This document shows positions 6,731 to 13,707 of a DNA stretch of 15,188 nucleotides, piece by piece. This stretch comes from JAFAVZ01 sp036009105. Its GTDB lineage: Bacteria; Acidobacteriota; Thermoanaerobaculia; Gp7-AA8. How positions within the stretch are numbered: position 1 is the stretch's first letter; each line of letters begins with the position of its first letter. Below the pieces are notes generated by a model. It saw nothing but the letters and a program-made list of their open reading frames with translations. It was not told the origin of the DNA and searched no databases. Location of the stretch: positions 1-15,188 of the forward strand of contig DASYMJ010000196.1 in NCBI GenBank assembly GCA_036009105.1, read 5' to 3'. Both the position numbers and the translations under genes were made by a program.

Positions 6731-6893
6731 GCGCCGGCGATGCTAAGCGGGGCGGGGGAGCGGCGGTTGTGACGGCGGTCAACTTCCGGAGCTCAGCCAT
6801 ACACCAAAAAAAGAATGTTGAGGGTAGGGGTTTGTTCGTCTCCGGCACTCCCTAGTTGTGGTAACTTAACCGGGTCTACTTCTTCACAAAACT
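6731..6893. promoter_or_regulatory. Divergent intergenic region between the GH44 gene and the T6SS cluster
   Basis: This gap of 163 bases must carry the leftward promoter of the hydrolase and the rightward promoter of the secretion genes. Its right two thirds are clearly less GC-rich than the surrounding genes and include a run of seven A (6806-6812). I could not assign convincing -35/-10 boxes or a sigma-54 site. Neither neighbouring start codon has a strong Shine-Dalgarno sequence. Confidence 0.45.
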
Positions 6894-7367
6894 ATGGGAA
6901 CTCCGCGGTGGCCGGCGGCCCGCCGATCGGGCTTTTGCCTCCTCTTTGTATTCTGCCTCGCCTGCTCGACGGGACAGAAGGTACGCCGTATGTTCGGCGG
7001 CCAGCTGCCGGTGCAGGTGCGCGTGGCCGTCGATGCGAACGACGACAGCGCCGTCGCGGTCGACCTCCTGGTGGTCTATGACGAGAAGCTCCTGGCCGAC
7101 CTGCTGAAGACGCCGGCCTCCGACTGGTTCGCAAAGAAGCAGCAGATCGTGGCCGACCATCCGGACGGCCTCTCCGTGCAGAGCTGGGAGTGGGTGCCGG
7201 GCCAGCCGGTCGATCCGGTGACCGTGGAGTACCGCTCCGGCGCCCGCCGCATCGTCCTCTTCGCCGACTACAACACCGACGGCCAGCACCGCGCCGCCGT
7301 CGCCCCCCAGCAACCCTTCCGCCTGACCCTGGACAAGGATGACTTGAAGGTGGAGGTGTTGCAGTGA
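6894..7367 (+). CDS. tssJ: T6SS outer-membrane lipoprotein TssJ (divergent)
   Basis: The 157-residue protein opens with an Arg-containing N-terminus, a hydrophobic core and Cys24 in CLACSTG, a plausible lipid-attachment cysteine (Leu and Ala at -2 and -1, but Cys rather than Leu at -3). The mature part reads as a beta-sandwich: VQVRVAVDAN, then AVAVDLLVVYDEKLL, SWEWVPGQP, RRIVLFADYN and a final FRLTLDKDDLKVEVLQ. TssJ anchors the T6SS membrane complex in the outer membrane and binds the periplasmic C-terminal domain of TssM. The TssJ call rests on the signal sequence, size, the VVYDEKLLADLL / VLFADY pattern and its place directly before tssK-tssL-tssM. Sequence alone would be weaker. There is no Shine-Dalgarno sequence before the ATG, so translation may be leaderless or weak. 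It is followed by a heptamer palindrome. Confidence 0.75.
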   Translation: MGTPRWPAARRSGFCLLFVFCLACSTGQKVRRMFGGQLPVQVRVAVDANDDSAVAVDLLVVYDEKLLADLLKTPASDWFAKKQQIVADHPDGLSVQSWEWVPGQPVDPVTVEYRSGARRIVLFADYNTDGQHRAAVAPQQPFRLTLDKDDLKVEVLQ

Positions 7368-7375
7368 GAAAAGCA

Positions 7376-7462
7376 GTGGTCGGTGGTCAGTGGTCAGTTG
7401 TCAGTGCCGCGCGGATTTGCGCCGCTTCTCCTACTGACAACCGACAACTGACAACTGACCAC
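7376..7462. repeat. Inverted array of heptamers, family A, copy 2 (between tssJ and tssK)
   Basis: The left arm has four heptamers, GTGGTCG, GTGGTCA, GTGGTCA, GTTGTCA (7376-7403). The right arm has TGACAAC, CGACAAC, TGACAAC, TGACCAC (7435-7462). The arms are complementary at 24 of 28 positions around a 31-base loop. It starts 8 bases after the tssJ stop and ends 2 bases before the weak GGGGG ribosome binding site of tssK. Both family A loops end in a TTCT...AC sequence just before the right arm. Its insertion accounts for nearly all of the 109-base tssJ-tssK gap. Confidence 0.85.
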
Positions 7463-7476
7463 TCGGGGGTGCGCCG

Positions 7477-8838
7477 ATGAGCGAACACCCCACCACCGAA
7501 TCCCGCCGCAAGGGAAGAGCCCGCACCACCGCGCGCGACGTGCCGCCGGCCATTCAGTGGCATGAGGGGATGCTCCTGGCGCCGCAGCATTTTCAGTGGC
7601 TCTCCCTCCGGCACGAGACGCTCCTGCACTACCACGCGGCGGCGATCTCGCCGTTCCACTGGGGCGTACGGCATCTCGTGGTCGACAACGTCAAGCTCGT
7701 GGACGGCGTGTTCCGGGTCGAGGAGCTGGAAGCGGTCATGCCGGATGGGCTGATCATCAGCCACAGCGCGGGCGACCTGCCGGACCTCTCCATCGATCTG
7801 GCCGAGCACGCGGAGCTGATCCAGCAGCGGCCGATGATGATCTTCCTGGCCGTGGCCATCCGCGGCCGCGGCCTGGCCCTCTCCGAGCGCTACGGCTCGG
7901 AGGAAGGCGGGCCGGTGCCGGACGAGAACACGGGGGAGGGCGACCTGCCGCTGCCCGTCCTCAAGCCGCGCCTCCATCTCCTCCTCGGCGACGACCCGCC
8001 GAACAAGTACGTCGGCTTCCCGATCGCCGAGGTCGCGTATCGCAACGAGGTCTTCACCCGCACGCGGTTCGAGCCGCCCTGGCTGCGCGTCTCCCCCGGC
8101 TCGGCGATCTACGACACCTGCGCCTCCATCGCCACCCGCCTCCGCGAGAAGGCCGCGTTCCTGGCCGACCAGGTGCGCTCCCCCTCCGCCTCCGCGCGCG
8201 TGCCGCAGCTGCTGGAGACCAAGTCGATGGTGCACTACCTCGTTGGCGAGCTCCCCGCGTTCGAGGCCGTGCTGCGCGCCAATCAGTCCCATCCGTTCCC
8301 GCTCTTCGTCGCCCTCTGCTCGCTCCTCGGGCACGTCGCCGGGCTGGGCCGGTCGCTCCTCCCGCCGGTGCTCGAGCCGTACGATCACAACAACCTCTTC
8401 GCCACCTTCGAGCAGGCCCGCGCCGCGATCGGCAAGGCCATCGACGAAGGGGTCAACGAGTCGTACAGCGGCTATCCCTTCTCCCTGGAAGGCGACGAGT
8501 TCCGCCTCCTCTTCGACCCCGCCTGGAACAACCGCACCCTGATCCTCGGCGTGCGCGCGGCGCCGGGCGTGCCGGAGATCGACACCGTCGGCTGGATGGC
8601 CTCCGCGCTGATCGGCAGCCAGCCGGTGATCCTCTCCCTGCGCGACCGCCGCGTCTCCGGCGCGCCGCGCAAGCGCATCGACGGCGACGGCGATCTGGTC
8701 CCGTCGCGCGGCGTCACTCTCTTTTCCTTCACTCCCGATCCGGAAGTGGTCATCGCCGGCGAGGAGCTGGTGATCCTGAACCCCGGCGGCGGGCGCCGCC
8801 CCGAAGAAATCGTCCTGTTCGTGAAAAACCGCGTGTAG
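7477..8838 (+). CDS. tssK: T6SS baseplate subunit TssK
   Basis: The 453-residue protein matches TssK in length and sequence. IQWHEGMLLAPQHFQ (residues 26-40) is the family hallmark, followed by conserved stretches such as HWGVRHLVVD (61-70) and PRLHLLLGDD in the shoulder domain. TssK forms trimers that join the phage-like baseplate to the membrane complex through TssL and TssM and to TssG/TssF in the baseplate. It acts on the cytoplasmic side. A basic extension of about 25 residues (RRKGRARTTAR) precedes the usual start of the fold. The ribosome binding site is only a run of five G (7465-7469), 7 bases from the ATG, so expression may depend on the hairpin just upstream. The stop is 3 bases before tssL, so those two are cotranscribed. 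Confidence 0.95.
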   Translation: MSEHPTTESRRKGRARTTARDVPPAIQWHEGMLLAPQHFQWLSLRHETLLHYHAAAISPFHWGVRHLVVDNVKLVDGVFRVEELEAVMPDGLIISHSAGDLPDLSIDLAEHAELIQQRPMMIFLAVAIRGRGLALSERYGSEEGGPVPDENTGEGDLPLPVLKPRLHLLLGDDPPNKYVGFPIAEVAYRNEVFTRTRFEPPWLRVSPGSAIYDTCASIATRLREKAAFLADQVRSPSASARVPQLLETKSMVHYLVGELPAFEAVLRANQSHPFPLFVALCSLLGHVAGLGRSLLPPVLEPYDHNNLFATFEQARAAIGKAIDEGVNESYSGYPFSLEGDEFRLLFDPAWNNRTLILGVRAAPGVPEIDTVGWMASALIGSQPVILSLRDRRVSGAPRKRIDGDGDLVPSRGVTLFSFTPDPEVVIAGEELVILNPGGGRRPEEIVLFVKNRV

Positions 8839-8841
8839 CCC

Positions 8842-9603
8842 ATGTTCCTGATCGATTCATTCCAGCAGTTCTACGGCGAAGTGATCCGGCTCAAAGGCCG
8901 CCTCTCGGGCGGCAGCTGGTCGGTGGAGGAGGTCGCGGAGCGGACCAACGACGTCACGCCCAGCGGCGTCTGGCGCAAGCTGCTCTCCATCCTGGAGCGG
9001 CAGGCGCTGGAAGCGGGCCGCGAGGGCGGCGACTTCGGCATCGAGCTCTATCGCAAGGCGCAGTACGCCATGGCCGCCCTGGCCGACGAGACCTTCCTCA
9101 ATCTCAACTGGGTGGGGCGCGAGGCGTGGCGGCAGCACCTGCTCGAGTCGCGTCTCTTCGGCTCCCACCGCGCCGGCGACGAGCTATTCGAGAAGGTCGA
9201 CGAGCTGCTGCGCGACCGCGACTCGCTCCACCTGGAGCTGGCCCGGGTCTACCTCATGGTCCTGGCCCTCGGCTTCCAGGGCAAGTACCGCGGCAAGCCG
9301 GGCGCGGAGGAGGATGTGGCGTCGTACCGCCGGCGCTTGTTCCGCTTCATCTTCAGCCGCGATCCGGAAGCGGTGCGCGGCAACGACAACCTCGTGCCGC
9401 AGGCGTACGCCGAGACGCTGGACGTCCCCCGCGCGGTGCAGCTGCCGTATCTGCGGCCGTGGGTGTGGGCCATGGTGGTGATCGTCGTGGTCTGGATCGG
9501 CGTGGCACACCTGATGTGGGAGAGCGCGGTCGGCCAGCTGGAGCCCTTCGTCAAGCAGATCGAGGCGCACTCCAGGCCGACGGACACGGGAGCGCATCGA
9601 TGA
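8842..9603 (+). CDS. tssL: T6SS inner-membrane protein TssL (DotU family), short form
   Basis: The 253-residue protein carries the DotU/TssL signature QYAMAALADETFLNLNW (residues 74-90), LLESRLFGSHRAGDELFEKVDELL (100-123, one residue per letter) and YLMVLALGFQGKYRG (137-151). One C-terminal membrane segment (about 206-226) anchors the cytoplasmic helical domain. About 27 residues follow in the periplasm. The OmpA-like peptidoglycan-binding domain of extended TssL proteins is missing, so cell-wall anchoring must come from another protein if it occurs. TssL binds TssM and recruits TssK. The gene starts 3 bases after tssK and its stop overlaps the tssM start in an ATGA arrangement (9600-9603), which suggests coupled translation. 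Confidence 0.95.
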   Translation: MFLIDSFQQFYGEVIRLKGRLSGGSWSVEEVAERTNDVTPSGVWRKLLSILERQALEAGREGGDFGIELYRKAQYAMAALADETFLNLNWVGREAWRQHLLESRLFGSHRAGDELFEKVDELLRDRDSLHLELARVYLMVLALGFQGKYRGKPGAEEDVASYRRRLFRFIFSRDPEAVRGNDNLVPQAYAETLDVPRAVQLPYLRPWVWAMVVIVVVWIGVAHLMWESAVGQLEPFVKQIEAHSRPTDTGAHR

Positions 9604-12600
9604 TCCCGGCCTGGTTCGCTCCGTGGGCGCTGGTCGCCGTGATCGTGCTCGCGCTGCTGGTCATCATCGTGATGGTCGTGCTCCTGCGGCGCTCCTCCAA
9701 GGCCTCGCAGTTCGCCGACGCGCAGGAGCCGGAAGAGGAAGAGCAGGAGAGCGCGGAGGAGCAGGAGCCGGCCGGGATCAGCATCGGCGGCGCCTTCCGG
9801 CGGGCCAAGAAGCTGATCAAACGCGCCAGCGACGGCGAGCCGTACGAGATCCCCTTCGTCCTCCTGGCCGGCGCGGAGGGCTCGCGGCCGGCGGACCTGA
9901 TGGGATCGACCGGCATGGACATGCCGTTCGGCGATCCGGCGGAAGCGGAGACCTCGCTGGCCATGGGCCGCGGCTTCTGGTTCTACGACCGCGGCGTCGT
10001 GCTCGACGTGGCCGGCGATCACGTCCTGCGGGCGAACGGCAAGCAGTCCGACGATCGCGGATGGGAGCAGCTCGTTCATCACCTGCAGCGCTTCCGTCCG
10101 AAGCGTCCGGTGGACGGCCTGGTGCTGACCTTCGCCGCCGCGGAGCTGGTCGATGCGGCGGGCAGCGAGCTGCGGCGCGCCGATCTCGCCGCGCGCACCT
10201 CGCGCATCTATCGCAAGGTAGTCGACCTGCAGGGGCGGCTCGGCTTCCGGCTGCCGGTATACGTGCTCGTCACCGGCTGCGAAGGGCTGACCGGCTTCGA
10301 CGCGCTCTGCCGCAGCGTGCGCCCCTCGTCACGGGAAGAGATGTTCGGCTGGTCCAGTCCGTACAGCGTCGACACGTCCTACCGCGCGGCCTGGGTGGAC
10401 GAGGCGCTCAAGTCCCTCGGCGCGCGCCTGGACGACCTGCAGATGGAGATCTTCGCCGAGGGGACCACCGGGGCGGATGACCTGCTGCGCTTGCCGCGGT
10501 CGTTCCGCAACCTGGGGCCGGCCATCCGCGTGGCGCTCGACCAGATGTTCAAGTCGAGCGCCTACCACGGGTCGCTGATGCTGCGCGGCATCTACTTCTG
10601 CGGCAAAGAGAACGGCAACGCGCTGGGCGGGGAGCAGACCGCCTTCGCCAAGCAGCTCTTCGAGCAGAAGGTGTTCGCCGAGCACGGCGTCGGCGCGCCG
10701 ACCACCCGCACGCGCATGGCCCGCGACCGCGCGGTGCGCATCGCGCAGGTGGCGACGGCCGCGCTGGCGCTCTTCTGCGGCGGCGGCCTGCTGTGGGCCA
10801 ATCATCAGCTGCACAAGGAGAACCGGGTCCTAGAGCCGATCCTCCAGGCCACGACCTCGTACCTGGCCGAGCAGCACGAGCGGGTGCCGAACGAGACGCT
10901 GAAGATGTGGGCCATGTCTCTGCTGAACAACATGGCCGGCATCGACTTCGCGAGCTACGGCTCGGTCTTCATCCCCAGCTCCTGGGTCGACCCGCGCGGG
11001 CGGCAGGTGGAGAAGGCGATGGCCACCGCGTTCTCGAAGGTGATCCTCGAGTCGCTGCGCCTCGAGCTCGGGGAGCGGACGCTGGCGCTGCGCGAGCACG
11101 CCCACGACCGGTTCGTCAACGTGGCCGTGCCGCAGGGCGCCACGGCGCTTTCCATCGAAGGCATCCCGGAGTACGTCCAGCTGCGCAAGTACGTGGGCGA
11201 CCTGACCGAGCTGGAGACCAAGGCGCAGGTGCTCAACCGCCTCTGCTCCTCCCGCGGCGGCTCGCTGGACGACCTGAGCGAGGTGATCGGCTACATGTGG
11301 GGCGAGCGTCTCTCCAGCCAGTACAAGACGCGCAACGAGCTGTACGACCGCGCCCTGGCCGACGCCACCTGCATGCGCTTCGAGCCGAAGCAGTACGCGC
11401 CGGAGGCGCAGGCCGCGGCCTCCGAGCTCGCGCACGATGCCTTCAACCGCCTGTTCGAGCAGAGCCCGTTCGCCCGGCGCGTGCAGGGCCTGTCGGCGTC
11501 GCTGCAGCCGGGCGGGTGGCGGGGAGGGACGAACGCCACGGCGGGATTCAGCGGCCTCTCCGCGCAGATGCAGGAGCTCGACCGCGACCTGGCCGACCCG
11601 CAGATCGAGTGGGCCTTCCACGACGACCTCTCCCTCGGGCCGGACTTTCAGAAGCTTCTCAACGACATGACCCGCTCCGAGTTCTTCGGACCGGAGCTGG
11701 TCGGCCGCATCCGCGGCGAGGGCGGCCAGTGGCTGGGCCACTATCAGCGCTCCCTGGCCACCATGGAGTCGCCCATGACCGGCTCGATCCTGACCGTGGC
11801 GGACGGCCGCGCGCGCCGCCAGCTCTCGCCCGGCACGCTGCTGCTCAAGACGGCGCTGGAGTCGTTCCTGGGGCAGGGCTTCGTCACCCAGCAACGCTTC
11901 GACCGGCAGCTGCAGACGCACCTGCTGGCCGGCCAGCGCCTGGGCTGGGATCCGGCGCTGCTCGAGCAGGCGGCGGGCGTCTATCAGGCCTACGACCGTT
12001 TCCAGTCGAAGACGCTGAGCGTGTTCCCGCCCGAGATGCGCGGCTCGATCGACCAGGTGGCGCGGGAGAACGCCGGCCGGCAGATGGTCACCCTCATCGC
12101 CGAGGGGCAGTCCTTCGACGTCGTGCCGCCCTCGGTGAGCGCGACGCTGGAGGAAGACGTCCGCGCCGGCCTGGCCCGCTTCCAGTCGGAAGTCGGCCCG
12201 GTGACCGAGGCGCTCGACGCGCTGACGAAAGTGCGGGCCATGGACGGGCGGCGCGATCTGGCCAACGCCATGACGGCCGAGGCTTACCGGCTGCTGGTGG
12301 ACGTCGACCGGCTGCTGCATGAAGACGAGCCGTATCGCCCGCGGCACCGCGGCTTCGACTGGTGGGACGGCAGCACGCCGCCGTCGCCGGCCGCCTGGGA
12401 CGCGCGCGACGCGGGCGAGGTGCCGGTGTACCTGGAGACCACGCGCAACCGCGTGGCCATGCTGGCCCGCAACTACGCGCAGCCGCTCATCGCCTGGTTC
12501 GTGAAGGCGGGCATGGCGGACCGGGGCGACACCCGCGGCCTGGTCACCGCGTGGCAGGGGATCGTGGACGACCTGCGCGACTACGACGCGAAGAAGCCGG

Positions 12601-13583
12601 GCAGCTCGCTGGCCGCGCTGGAGGACTACATCAATCAGCAGATGGGGAAGGTGACGCCGGCGAACTGCACGGCGGCCTCGCTGCCGTCCGGCTACCGGCC
12701 GAACCGGCGCTACTTCTCGGTGCGGCTGCAGGAGCTCTCCCGCCAGCTCGGCGAGCGCTGCGTGCAGATCGCCGTGCGCGATGCGGGCATCAAGTACGCG
12801 GAGCTGGCCCGCTACTTCAACGCGCGCCTGGCCGGACGCTACCCGTTTGCCGACGCCCCTCCCGGACGCGGCGAGCGGGAGGCGGATCCGGAGGCGGTGA
12901 AGGGCTTCTACGCGTTGTTCGACAGCAGCCAGGGCGTGATCCGCGCCGTGCCGTCCAGCGCGATCAGCGATCCGGCCTTCGCGCCGGCGCGCGAGTTCGT
13001 GAAGGCGATGGCCGAGGTGCGGCCGCTCTTCGCGCCGTACCTCGACTCGCAGAAGCCGAACGCCGCGCCGGCGGTGGACGTGGAGGCCAGCTTCCGCGTG
13101 CTGCGCGAGCGGGAGGTGGACGGCGACCAGATCATCGGCTGGACGGTGACGGTGGGCGACCAGTCGGTCTCCAACCGCGACAACAAGAAGAAGCTGCACT
13201 GGGTGCCGGGCAGACCGGTGCGCATCGCATTGCGCTGGGCCAGCGACGCGCCGCGCATCCCCATCCTGGCCCAGACCGAGCGCGGCGCTTCGCTGCAGGA
13301 CCGCACGCTGACGTACGAGTACACCAACCAGTGGTCGCTGCTGACCGCGCTGGAGCAGCACACCGCCACCAGCGAGCCCGCCTTCAAGGACTCCGAGCCG
13401 GTGACGCTCGCCTTCCGCGTGCAGATGCAACCGGTCGGCACGAACAAGCCTCTGGACGACGCGGCGCGCGTGTTCATGCGCCTCGCCCTGCTCGCGCCGG
13501 ACAGCGCCAAGCCGCTCGAGCTGCCGAAGTTCCCCGCCGTGGCGCCGCCGCTGGGGGAGCAGGTTGCGGAGGGGACGCCATGA
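9600..13583 (+). CDS. tssM: T6SS inner-membrane protein TssM (IcmF family) with degenerate NTPase motifs
   Basis: The start at 9600 overlaps the tssL stop. The 1327-residue protein has one N-terminal membrane segment (about 9-29), an acidic linker (41-58), a cytoplasmic domain (about 85-375), a second membrane segment (about 381-400) and a large periplasmic part ending in the TssJ-binding beta domain (about 1165-1327). The cytoplasmic domain aligns with the TssM NTPase: PFVLLAGAEGSRPADLM stands where GxxGxGKT is expected, GFWFYDRGVVLDVAGDH replaces the usual WFTDEAVLLDTAGRY, and PVYVLVTGCEGLTGF replaces the TKxD stretch. The P-loop Lys/Thr and the TKxD Lys/Asp are therefore missing. TssM spans the inner membrane and periplasm and forms the core of the secretion channel with TssL and TssJ. 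Identity is secure from context and fold; loss of nucleotide binding is an inference from the motifs. Confidence 0.93.
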   Translation: MIPAWFAPWALVAVIVLALLVIIVMVVLLRRSSKASQFADAQEPEEEEQESAEEQEPAGISIGGAFRRAKKLIKRASDGEPYEIPFVLLAGAEGSRPADLMGSTGMDMPFGDPAEAETSLAMGRGFWFYDRGVVLDVAGDHVLRANGKQSDDRGWEQLVHHLQRFRPKRPVDGLVLTFAAAELVDAAGSELRRADLAARTSRIYRKVVDLQGRLGFRLPVYVLVTGCEGLTGFDALCRSVRPSSREEMFGWSSPYSVDTSYRAAWVDEALKSLGARLDDLQMEIFAEGTTGADDLLRLPRSFRNLGPAIRVALDQMFKSSAYHGSLMLRGIYFCGKENGNALGGEQTAFAKQLFEQKVFAEHGVGAPTTRTRMARDRAVRIAQVATAALALFCGGGLLWANHQLHKENRVLEPILQATTSYLAEQHERVPNETLKMWAMSLLNNMAGIDFASYGSVFIPSSWVDPRGRQVEKAMATAFSKVILESLRLELGERTLALREHAHDRFVNVAVPQGATALSIEGIPEYVQLRKYVGDLTELETKAQVLNRLCSSRGGSLDDLSEVIGYMWGERLSSQYKTRNELYDRALADATCMRFEPKQYAPEAQAAASELAHDAFNRLFEQSPFARRVQGLSASLQPGGWRGGTNATAGFSGLSAQMQELDRDLADPQIEWAFHDDLSLGPDFQKLLNDMTRSEFFGPELVGRIRGEGGQWLGHYQRSLATMESPMTGSILTVADGRARRQLSPGTLLLKTALESFLGQGFVTQQRFDRQLQTHLLAGQRLGWDPALLEQAAGVYQAYDRFQSKTLSVFPPEMRGSIDQVARENAGRQMVTLIAEGQSFDVVPPSVSATLEEDVRAGLARFQSEVGPVTEALDALTKVRAMDGRRDLANAMTAEAYRLLVDVDRLLHEDEPYRPRHRGFDWWDGSTPPSPAAWDARDAGEVPVYLETTRNRVAMLARNYAQPLIAWFVKAGMADRGDTRGLVTAWQGIVDDLRDYDAKKPGSSLAALEDYINQQMGKVTPANCTAASLPSGYRPNRRYFSVRLQELSRQLGERCVQIAVRDAGIKYAELARYFNARLAGRYPFADAPPGRGEREADPEAVKGFYALFDSSQGVIRAVPSSAISDPAFAPAREFVKAMAEVRPLFAPYLDSQKPNAAPAVDVEASFRVLREREVDGDQIIGWTVTVGDQSVSNRDNKKKLHWVPGRPVRIALRWASDAPRIPILAQTERGASLQDRTLTYEYTNQWSLLTALEQHTATSEPAFKDSEPVTLAFRVQMQPVGTNKPLDDAARVFMRLALLAPDSAKPLELPKFPAVAPPLGEQVAEGTP

Positions 13584-13593
13584 GGGCGCCCGC

Positions 13594-13691
13594 TGTCATC
13601 CTGAGGCGCGAAGACGCCGAAGGATCCGTCCCTTCGGGCGCGGCGCGAGATCGGTACGGATCCTTCGCCCTCTGCGGGGCTCAGGATGACA
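13594..13691. repeat. Palindromic element with TGTCATCCTGAG termini (between tssM and tssA)
   Basis: The ends are a perfect 12-base inverted repeat (TGTCATCCTGAG at 13594-13605, CTCAGGATGACA at 13680-13691). A second perfect inverted block GAAGGATCCGT lies inside (13619-13629 with 13656-13666), and the two arms of 36 bases pair imperfectly over their whole length around a 26-base loop. I recall repeats with this TCATCCTGAG...GAAGGATC pattern from many unrelated environmental bacteria. The element fills most of the 124-base gap after tssM and stops 3 bases before the GGAGGGG ribosome binding site of tssA. No target-site duplication is evident. Confidence 0.88.
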
Positions 13692-13694
13692 CTC

Positions 13695-13701
13695 GGAGGG
13701 G
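13695..13701 (+). promoter_or_regulatory. Ribosome binding site of tssA
   Basis: GGAGGGG stands 6 bases before the ATG at 13708, immediately outside the palindromic element. It is the strongest Shine-Dalgarno sequence among the T6SS genes here apart from that of tssB. Confidence 0.7.
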
Positions 13702-13707
13702 CCGCGC

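Noticed and set aside
3935..6772. A 945-codon plus-strand open frame opposite the GH44 gene
   Set aside because: It is the antisense shadow of a well-supported GH44 gene in GC-rich DNA. It has no domain and a skewed Arg/Gly/Ala composition.
6841..6860. A possible sigma-54 promoter before tssJ (GGCAC ... TTGT)
   Set aside because: The spacing is 2 bases too long and the -12 GC is absent, so it does not fit the -24/-12 consensus.
4146..6880. CCGGGTCTACT present at both 4146-4156 and 6870-6880
   Set aside because: An 11-base match between two places is expected many times by chance in 15 kb, and the two lie in opposite orientation relative to their genes.
7596..9599. The tssM frame staying open for 668 codons upstream of 9600
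   Set aside because: This part overlaps tssK and tssL and encodes Arg/Pro/Gly-rich sequence. The real start is the ATG overlapping the tssL stop, followed by a membrane segment.
10830..13430. An 866-codon minus-strand frame opposite tssM
   Set aside because: It is an antisense shadow of tssM with Arg/His/Leu-biased composition and no recognisable motif.
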